Shown piece by piece: positions 5,760 through 10,648 of a stretch of DNA of 10,648 bases (positions are counted from its first letter, which is position 1; every line of letters starts with the position of its first letter). Below the pieces are notes generated by a model. The model worked only from the letters and a program-made list of their open reading frames with translations. It did not search any database and was not told the DNA's origin. The translations under genes and the position numbers were made by a program. The DNA is from Anaerolineaceae bacterium (GTDB taxonomy: Bacteria; Chloroflexota; Anaerolineae; Anaerolineales; Anaerolineaceae). The DNA lies in the NCBI GenBank assembly GCA_003532515.1, contig DOEX01000284.1:1-10648 (forward strand), given 5' to 3'.

Positions 5760-7203
5760 CGGCTGGCTCCTCTTTAACTTCTCTTATTTCAGAGTCAGTT
5801 TCCATCAACTCGGCTTGTTTGATCACATCGTCAATCGTTCCGGTCATATAAAATGCCTGTTCAGGCAAATCATCATACTTGCCTGCTAATATATCTTTGA
5901 AACCACGAATTGTCTCTTCTATCGGAACAAAGGCACCTGGTCTGCCCGAAAAAGCTTCAGCCACAATAAAAGGTTGAGATAAAAAGCGCTGCAAACGACG
6001 GGCGCGTATCACTGTTTGCTGATCAGACAGGGATAATTCTTCCATCCCCAAAATCGCGATCAGGTCCTGAAGTTCGTCATAGCGTGACAGCGTTGCCCGC
6101 ACTTGCATTGCCACATCATAGTGTTCTCTTCCCACCAACTCAGGGGTCAACAGGTTGGATGTGCTCTGCAATGGATCGATCGCCGGGTAAAGACCCATCG
6201 AGACCAATCTTCTCGAAAGCACAGTTGTCGCATCCAAATGGGAAAAGGTTGCCGCAACAGCCGGATCAGTGACATCGTCTGCTGGAATGTACACCGCCTG
6301 AACAGACGTGATACTACCGTTGCTGGTCGAGGTGATCCGTTCTTGCAATAAACCCATTTCTGAGTCGAGCGTCGGCTGGTAACCCATTTCGCTGGGCAGG
6401 CGACCCAACAATGCTGAGACTTCAGAGCCTGCCTGGATAAATCGGTAGATATTATCGATAAATATCAGGACCGGACGATTTTCTTTATCACGAAAGTATT
6501 CTGCCATGGTCAGGGCGGTAAAAGGCACCCTCAAGCGGGCACCCGGAGGTTCGTTCATCTGTCCAAAGGTCAGGACGGTTGAATCGATCAGACCGGAGGC
6601 ATTCATTTCCAGCCACATGTCGTTACCTTCACGGCTGCGTTCACCCACACCAGAAAACACGACGACGCCAGAGCTTTTCGTGATCGTATTATTCATCAAC
6701 TCGAGCATCAAAACCGTTTTGCCAACACCGGCACCGCCAAACAAACCTACCTTGCCGCCCTTTGGATAGGGAGTCAACAGGTCAATCGCCTTGATGCCAG
6801 TCACGATCATTTCCCGTGAAACTACCTGTTCATTGACTGCCGGGGCTTTCTTGTGAATTGGTGAAACTTGTTCGGATTCGATTGGACCTTTTCCGTCTAT
6901 AGGCTGACCGAGCACATTGAACAGGCGACCAAGTGTGTGTCGTCCAACTGGCACTTCAATCGGTTTTTCCAGGTCAATTACAGGCATGCCCCGGCGTAAT
7001 CCAGCAGTAGGACCCATGGCTATTGCACGCACAACCTTGGTGCCGACATGCTCCTGAATTTCCAAAATTAGGTCTTCGCCTGACCGTCTTTTTACTAAAA
7101 GCGCATTGTAAATAGAAGGAAGATTGCCAGATTCAAATTCAACATCAACTACGACCCCCACGAGCCGAATGATCGTACCCTGATTGCGATGTTCTTCCTG
7201 CAT
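5743..7203 (-). CDS. atpD: N-ATPase F1 beta subunit (AtpD), catalytic
   Basis: The catalytic subunit binds and turns over ATP. Starting at ATG 7203 gives 486 residues. Present are the P-loop GGAGVGKT (156-163), the catalytic GER with E188 and REGNDMW (191-197), the Walker B region LIFIDNIYRFIQAGSEVS (246-263), and the conserved ALLGRLPSEMGYQPTL. The DELSEED loop is degenerate: EELSLSD at about 388-394. The open frame reaches back to TTG 7266, but that lies at about the predicted transcription start with no ribosome-binding site, and the beta homology starts with GTIIRLVGVVVDVEF (residues 9-23). I therefore use 7203; a GTG at 7209, with AAGG four bases upstream, is the main alternative. First gene of the operon. 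The C-terminal tail is acidic. Confidence 0.96.
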   Translation of the reverse strand: MQEEHRNQGTIIRLVGVVVDVEFESGNLPSIYNALLVKRRSGEDLILEIQEHVGTKVVRAIAMGPTAGLRRGMPVIDLEKPIEVPVGRHTLGRLFNVLGQPIDGKGPIESEQVSPIHKKAPAVNEQVVSREMIVTGIKAIDLLTPYPKGGKVGLFGGAGVGKTVLMLELMNNTITKSSGVVVFSGVGERSREGNDMWLEMNASGLIDSTVLTFGQMNEPPGARLRVPFTALTMAEYFRDKENRPVLIFIDNIYRFIQAGSEVSALLGRLPSEMGYQPTLDSEMGLLQERITSTSNGSITSVQAVYIPADDVTDPAVAATFSHLDATTVLSRRLVSMGLYPAIDPLQSTSNLLTPELVGREHYDVAMQVRATLSRYDELQDLIAILGMEELSLSDQQTVIRARRLQRFLSQPFIVAEAFSGRPGAFVPIEETIRGFKDILAGKYDDLPEQAFYMTGTIDDVIKQAELMETDSEIREVKEEPADEPVG

Positions 7204-7268
7204 AAATTCCACTTTACCTTGTTCACCTTCAGCCTGAAATTGTCTGTAATGAATACGGACTAACAAAT

Positions 7269-7297
7269 ATTATGCCAGATTTACCAAATGATGTCAA
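7269..7297 (-). promoter_or_regulatory. Sigma70-type promoter of the N-ATPase operon
   Basis: On the minus strand, TTGACA (7292-7297), a 17-base spacer and CATAAT (7269-7274). The spacer ends in TGG, a partial extended -10. Only one base differs from the consensus pair. The start point would be near 7262, leaving a roughly 60-base leader before atpD. No regulator-binding palindrome is evident in the spacer. Confidence 0.85.
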
Positions 7298-7335
7298 AAA
7301 CATAAAATCAGGTTGCCACAACGACGAGAACGAGC

Positions 7336-7366
7336 TTGTTTTTTCAGACCTCGAATGACTTATAAT
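7336..7366 (+). promoter_or_regulatory. Probable promoter of trpS
   Basis: A perfect TATAAT (7361-7366) lies upstream of trpS. The best -35 candidate, TTGTTT at 7336-7341, is a weak match with a 19-base spacer. The expected transcription start (about 7373) leaves only about 25 bases of leader. That excludes a T-box or attenuator of the kind often found before aminoacyl-tRNA synthetase genes. This promoter is divergent from the N-ATPase promoter, about 65 bases away. Confidence 0.6.
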
Positions 7367-7385
7367 TGATAGTCACGAATATCGT

Positions 7386-7390
7386 AGGAG
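7386..7390 (+). promoter_or_regulatory. Ribosome-binding site of trpS
   Basis: AGGAG ending seven bases before ATG 7398; clear support for that start. Confidence 0.75.
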
Positions 7391-7397
7391 CAGCAAG

Positions 7398-8390
7398 ATG
7401 AAAATATCGTTAACTGGCATCAAGCCAACTGGGAACATCCACATTGGCAATTATTTCGGCGCGATTAAACCCGCCCTGGCTTTGACCGAAAAATATTTCG
7501 GTGTCTATTTCGTCGCGGATTTGCACGCTCTCAATAGCAATCCAGCGCCTGCTGAATTACAGCAGCTGATCTATGAAGTAGCCGCATCCTGGATGGCTTT
7601 TGGGCTGGACACTGAAAAAGCGATTTTCTTCCGACAGTCCGATATTCACGAAATTCCTGAATTAACCGCGATCCTCTCCGCCATCACTCCCAAGGGCTTA
7701 ATGAATCGTGCCCATGCTTATAAAGCCACGGTGGATAAGAATGCTGAAACCGGACGCGACCCGGACGATGGCGTCAACATGGGGCTTTATACCTACCCCA
7801 TCCTGATGGCTGCCGATATCCTCCTTTATGATTCCGATGTCGTCCCAGTTGGGCTGGATCAGAAACAGCATGTCGAGATTACCCGTGACATTGCCGAAAA
7901 TCTGAACCGCATTTATGGGAAAACCCTTAAGGTCCCGGAAGGTCTGTTTGCCGAAGAGGTCAGAGACGTTCCAGGGATAGACGGACGTAAAATGAGCAAG
8001 AGTTACGGCAACACGCTCCCCATTTTTGCCTCAGAAAAGGCGTTGCGCAAACAGGTGATGCGAATCGTCACTGATAGCACCCCGCCCGAAGCCCCTAAAA
8101 ACCCGGATAAGGACAATCTTTTCCAGATTTTCAGGTTTTTCGGCACACCCGAACGAGTTGAGGAAGTTCGCCAACTCTATCTTCACGGCGGGCTCGCTTA
8201 TGGCACCCTCAAACAGGAACTATTCGAAACCATGCTGACTACTTTTCATCCCATCCGTGAACGCTTTAACCACCTGATGGAGAATAAATCGGAAATTGAT
8301 GCTGTTCTTGCGATCGGTGCGGAAAAAGCCCGTGATCTCGGACGCCCAGTGCTTGCAAAAGTGCGGAAAGCAGTAGGATTAGACAAATAA
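7398..8390 (+). CDS. trpS: Tryptophan--tRNA ligase (TrpRS)
   Basis: Class I aminoacyl-tRNA synthetase, charging tRNA-Trp with tryptophan using ATP in the cytoplasm. The 330 residues match the usual bacterial size (E. coli 334). The HIGH-type motif is HIGN (15-18, in TGNIHIGNYFGAIKP). The second signature, KMSKS, is at 198-202 (DGRKMSKSYGN). Between them are the Rossmann core, including PILMAADILLYDSDVVPVG (134-152) and DQKQHVEITRDIA (154-166), which are tryptophan/tyrosine-synthetase landmarks. The middle carries a polar insertion ETGRDPDDGVNMGLYTY (117-133), as found in some TrpRS lineages. Stop TAA shares its last base with the start of the next gene (TAATG), suggesting that trpS and the transporter form one transcript. 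Confidence 0.98.
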   Translation: MKISLTGIKPTGNIHIGNYFGAIKPALALTEKYFGVYFVADLHALNSNPAPAELQQLIYEVAASWMAFGLDTEKAIFFRQSDIHEIPELTAILSAITPKGLMNRAHAYKATVDKNAETGRDPDDGVNMGLYTYPILMAADILLYDSDVVPVGLDQKQHVEITRDIAENLNRIYGKTLKVPEGLFAEEVRDVPGIDGRKMSKSYGNTLPIFASEKALRKQVMRIVTDSTPPEAPKNPDKDNLFQIFRFFGTPERVEEVRQLYLHGGLAYGTLKQELFETMLTTFHPIRERFNHLMENKSEIDAVLAIGAEKARDLGRPVLAKVRKAVGLDK

Positions 8391-9316
8391 TGACAACCAA
8401 TCAATTTGAATCAACTGTAATAATTAAGGACCTGGGGCAACGCTCAAAACTTAGTTCTCGTTCCATCAACCTCGCCCTGGTAGCCAATATTTTGCTGGCA
8501 ATTCTCAAAACGACCGTTGGTATTTTCGCTCATTCATCCGCGTTGCTGGCAGATGGAATCAATTCCACATCTGACGTGGTCTACAACACCGCGATAGCGA
8601 TCTTCATACGCTCATCACGAAAACCAGCGGATGACGACCATCCTTACGGGCATAGCCAGTTTGAAAGTATCGGTGCGCTTGTCATTGCTGCGTTTATCAT
8701 TACCGCTGCCTTTACAATTTTCTGGAATTCCGTCCAGACAATGTTCGATTACCTGCAGGGAGGCGAGATCTCTGGAATCAATTCGCTCGCCCTCTATGTG
8801 GCACTGTTTACGATTCTGCTAAAAGGTCTTCTTTTCATCTATACCCGAACAGTGGGTAAGAAGACCAATAACCCAACCGTGGCAGCCCTGGCACTGGATC
8901 ATCGCAACGACATCTTTTCAGCCGCTGCTGTTGTGGCAGGCACATTGGCCGCCCAATTTGGCTATTTTTGGGCAGACCCATTAGCCGGTGCGATCGTTGC
9001 TGTCTTCTTCCTGATGTCAGGTATTGAGATCCTGCGTGATTCAACCGATATTCTCATGGACACAGTTCCTGGCCAGTCTTTGGATAAAGAGGTACGTTCC
9101 TTGCTCGAGGATGTGGATGGCTTGGAAGGCATTGAACAAATTCAAGCCCATAGATTTGGTCAGTATTTGGTCCTGAATCTAACAATTTTTGTTTGCGGTG
9201 ACAGTACTGTGCGTGCTGGACACGAAGTCGCAGAAGAAGTTGAGCGTAGGCTGAAAAAGGAGATTGACTTTCTTCAGGCAGTTCATGTACACTATCATCC
9301 AAAACCTGGATCTTAA
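8390..9316 (+). CDS. Cation diffusion facilitator transporter, Mn2+-exporter-like metal site
   Basis: CDF-family membrane antiporter that exports divalent metal ions in exchange for H+. It has 308 residues: about six membrane segments (roughly 27-45, 50-72, 95-115, 132-152, 172-190, 195-212) and a C-terminal cytoplasmic metallochaperone-like domain (about 220-305, ending VHVHYHPKPGS). Family markers are ALLADGINSTSD (51-62), HPYGHSQFESIGALV (84-98) and ALALDHRNDIFSA (166-178). The transport-site quartet aligned to YiiP is N58, D62, D170 and D174. ZnT/YiiP-type members have Asp/His with His/Asp at these places. Asn-Asp/Asp-Asp is the pattern reported for MntE-type Mn2+ exporters, so Mn2+ is my best guess. 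It overlaps trpS by one base; AGGA lies 11 bases upstream. Confidence 0.93.
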   Translation: MTTNQFESTVIIKDLGQRSKLSSRSINLALVANILLAILKTTVGIFAHSSALLADGINSTSDVVYNTAIAIFIRSSRKPADDDHPYGHSQFESIGALVIAAFIITAAFTIFWNSVQTMFDYLQGGEISGINSLALYVALFTILLKGLLFIYTRTVGKKTNNPTVAALALDHRNDIFSAAAVVAGTLAAQFGYFWADPLAGAIVAVFFLMSGIEILRDSTDILMDTVPGQSLDKEVRSLLEDVDGLEGIEQIQAHRFGQYLVLNLTIFVCGDSTVRAGHEVAEEVERRLKKEIDFLQAVHVHYHPKPGS

Positions 9317-9355
9317 AAGTAAGTGAACAATCACTCCCAAGTAAGCAGGGGAATA

Positions 9356-9371
9356 TGTTGATGGATCAACA
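9356..9371 (+). promoter_or_regulatory. Palindrome upstream of the YqhD-like gene, candidate operator or leader hairpin
   Basis: TGTTGAT-GG-ATCAACA is a perfect 7-bp inverted repeat ending four bases before the Shine-Dalgarno AGGAG (9376-9380). In mRNA it could occlude the ribosome-binding site; in DNA it is of operator size. A second small palindrome, AGTGA-ACAA-TCACT (9322-9335), lies 20 bases upstream. No good -35/-10 pair is visible in the 70-base spacer, so the gene may be expressed from the upstream promoter. No regulator is identified. Confidence 0.4.
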
Positions 9372-9386
9372 CAATAGGAGAGCAAA

Positions 9387-10553
9387 ATGAACGATTTTCA
9401 ATTTTACAACCCAACGAGGATCATCTTTGGTGCGGGCAGCATCGCTAAACTGAAGAAACTGATTCCCGGCAAAGCCCGCGTGCTGCTGCTCTATGGCGGC
9501 GGCTCCATCAAGAAAAATGGTATCTATATGCAAGTTGCTGATGCCCTCCGAAAACATGAGCTTTTTGAATTTGGAGGCATTGAACCAAATCCTGATTACG
9601 CTACCCTGATGAAGGCTGTCAAGTTGGTCAAGAAGAATAAAATTGATTTTCTCCTGGCAGTTGGTGGTGGCTCTGTAATTGATGGCACCAAATTTATTTC
9701 GATTGCTTCTCTTTACAAAGGGGAGGACCCATGGGACATCGTCTCCCAGGGACTTGGGTCAACCCTCAAAAAAGCTTTGCCGATCGGCGTTGTGCTCACC
9801 ATGCCCGCTACTGGTAGCGAGATGAATCGCAATAGTGTAATTTCCAATCGTGAAAAGGGGCAAAAACGTTCATTTGGAAGTGAAAAAGTTTATCCAAAGT
9901 TCTCAATTCTTGACCCAAAGGCGACCTATTCTCTGCCCAAAGAGCAAATTCGAAATGGGTTGGTAGATGCGTACGTTCATATCCTTGAACAATATTTGAC
10001 TTATCCGGTTGACGCTGTGGTGCAAGACCGACAGGCTGAAGGACTGCTATTGGCAATTCATGAGATTGCTCAGCAAGCATTGAAGACCGATCCGCCAAAT
10101 TATGACGCCCGCGCTAATTACATGTGGGTCTGCACGAATGCGCTTAATCACCTGATCGGCGTAGGCGTTCCGCAAGATTGGTCTACACATGGCATCGGTC
10201 ATGCCTTGACCGCGCTTTATGGATTAGCACATGCTGAGTCGCTTGCAGTCGTTTTGCCCTGGTTGCTCTGGTATAAACGGGAGCAGAAGCAAGAGAAATT
10301 GCTGCAATTTGGATATCGCGTGCTTGACCAGAAAATGCAAAAATATTCAGAACGTATCGATCGCACCATCGAAGCCCTGTCAGCTTTTTTCCACAGCATG
10401 GGTATGCCTACCACGTTGACCGCCTATGGCCTGGATCCAGATAAGGTGGCGGAAGAGGTTCAGGCACACCTGGAAGCGGAAGGTTTCACTAGAGGTGAAC
10501 ACCGGGATATAACCGCAGTGGATGCGGCCGCAATTTTACGCATGAGCCGATAA
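9387..10553 (+). CDS. yqhD: YqhD-like NADPH-dependent iron/zinc alcohol dehydrogenase (aldehyde reductase)
   Basis: Group III metal-dependent alcohol dehydrogenase that reduces aldehydes with NADPH. E. coli YqhD scavenges short-chain and lipid-peroxidation aldehydes. The 388 residues match E. coli YqhD (387) along almost the full length: NPTRIIFGAGSI (8-19), YGGGSIKKNG (36-45), FGGIEPNPDY (62-71), AVGGGSVIDGTKFI (91-104) and VVLTMPATGSEMN (135-147). Metal ligands by alignment are D194, H198 (LVDAYVH), H268 (THGIGH) and H282 (GLAHAESLA), equal to E. coli D194/H198/H267/H281. The GGGSxxKxG stretch fits NADP(H) preference. The Shine-Dalgarno AGGAG lies 6 bases before the ATG. It stands 70 bases from the transporter gene and is followed by a terminator. 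Butanol dehydrogenase BdhA is a close relative that cannot be excluded. Confidence 0.96.
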   Translation: MNDFQFYNPTRIIFGAGSIAKLKKLIPGKARVLLLYGGGSIKKNGIYMQVADALRKHELFEFGGIEPNPDYATLMKAVKLVKKNKIDFLLAVGGGSVIDGTKFISIASLYKGEDPWDIVSQGLGSTLKKALPIGVVLTMPATGSEMNRNSVISNREKGQKRSFGSEKVYPKFSILDPKATYSLPKEQIRNGLVDAYVHILEQYLTYPVDAVVQDRQAEGLLLAIHEIAQQALKTDPPNYDARANYMWVCTNALNHLIGVGVPQDWSTHGIGHALTALYGLAHAESLAVVLPWLLWYKREQKQEKLLQFGYRVLDQKMQKYSERIDRTIEALSAFFHSMGMPTTLTAYGLDPDKVAEEVQAHLEAEGFTRGEHRDITAVDAAAILRMSR

Positions 10554-10574
10554 AAAAATCTTAAACCATACCTG

Positions 10575-10606
10575 ATGGGCGGTTTTGAAACCCGCCCATT
10601 TCTTTT
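10575..10606 (+). terminator. Intrinsic terminator after the YqhD-like gene
   Basis: Inverted repeat ATGGGC-GGTTT-TG-AAACC-C-GCCCAT (one bulged C) forms an 11-bp hairpin, followed on the plus strand by TTTCTTTT. It lies 21 bases after the stop codon. It probably ends the trpS-transporter-yqhD transcript. Confidence 0.85.
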
Positions 10607-10648
10607 GTAGCGGAGCCATTTTTCCCAAACGCCACAGGGCGAGACAAA

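Noticed and set aside
119..7203. Housekeeping H+-type F-ATPase operon (atpBEFHAGDC order)
   Set aside because: The order starts with atpD-atpC, includes atpQ/atpR, lacks atpH, and the c subunit carries Na+ ligands; this matches the N-ATPase type instead.
7367..7397. T-box or tryptophan attenuator upstream of trpS
   Set aside because: The predicted leader is only about 25 bases, too short for either.
9808..10098. Minus-strand open frame opposite the YqhD-like gene
   Set aside because: It is opposite a gene with full-length family identity and has no recognisable motif or ribosome-binding site.
10607..10648. Start of another gene after the terminator
   Set aside because: Only about 40 bases remain and no start codon with a ribosome-binding site is visible.

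Overview
The window is a bacterial chromosome segment of moderate GC content with two divergent transcription units that share a roughly 190-bp control region near 7.2-7.4 kb. The gene set and divergent protein sequences suggest an anaerobic, environmental Gram-negative-type or Chloroflexota (Anaerolineae-like) bacterium. That placement is an inference from general impression, not from a marker gene.

Minus strand, 7.27 kb down to 0.12 kb: a complete operon for an alternative, probably Na+-translocating F-type ATPase (N-ATPase). The order atpD-atpC-atpQ-atpR-atpB-atpE-atpF-atpA-(extra gene)-atpG is the diagnostic N-ATPase order (atpDCQRBEFAG). It has the accessory membrane proteins AtpQ and AtpR and no separate atpH. 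The c subunit carries a Na+-type ligand set (Gln33, Glu66, Thr67, Tyr71). AtpF is a fusion of the b subunit with a delta-like C-terminal domain. Epsilon is reduced to its beta-sandwich. A near-consensus sigma70-type promoter (TTGACA-17-CATAAT) lies just upstream, and almost every gene overlaps or nearly touches the next.

The most unusual element is a tenth gene between atpA and atpG. It overlaps atpA by ATGA and encodes a 112-residue protein that resembles the PII-like cyclic-di-AMP receptor family (DarA/PstA, formerly DUF970). It is not part of the standard N-ATPase operon. It suggests a built-in signal-transduction subunit or regulator that could link the Na+ pump to an osmotic or ion second messenger.

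Plus strand, 7.4-10.6 kb: tryptophanyl-tRNA synthetase (trpS), then a cation diffusion facilitator whose metal site reads Asn/Asp-Asp/Asp (an Mn2+-exporter-like signature) and overlaps trpS by one base. After a 70-bp spacer with two small palindromes comes a YqhD-like NADPH-dependent iron/zinc alcohol dehydrogenase (aldehyde reductase), closed by a strong intrinsic terminator. Apart from ATP-driven and metal-ion export across the membrane there is no obvious functional link between the two units. The final ~40 bases and the first ~75 bases hold nothing recognisable.
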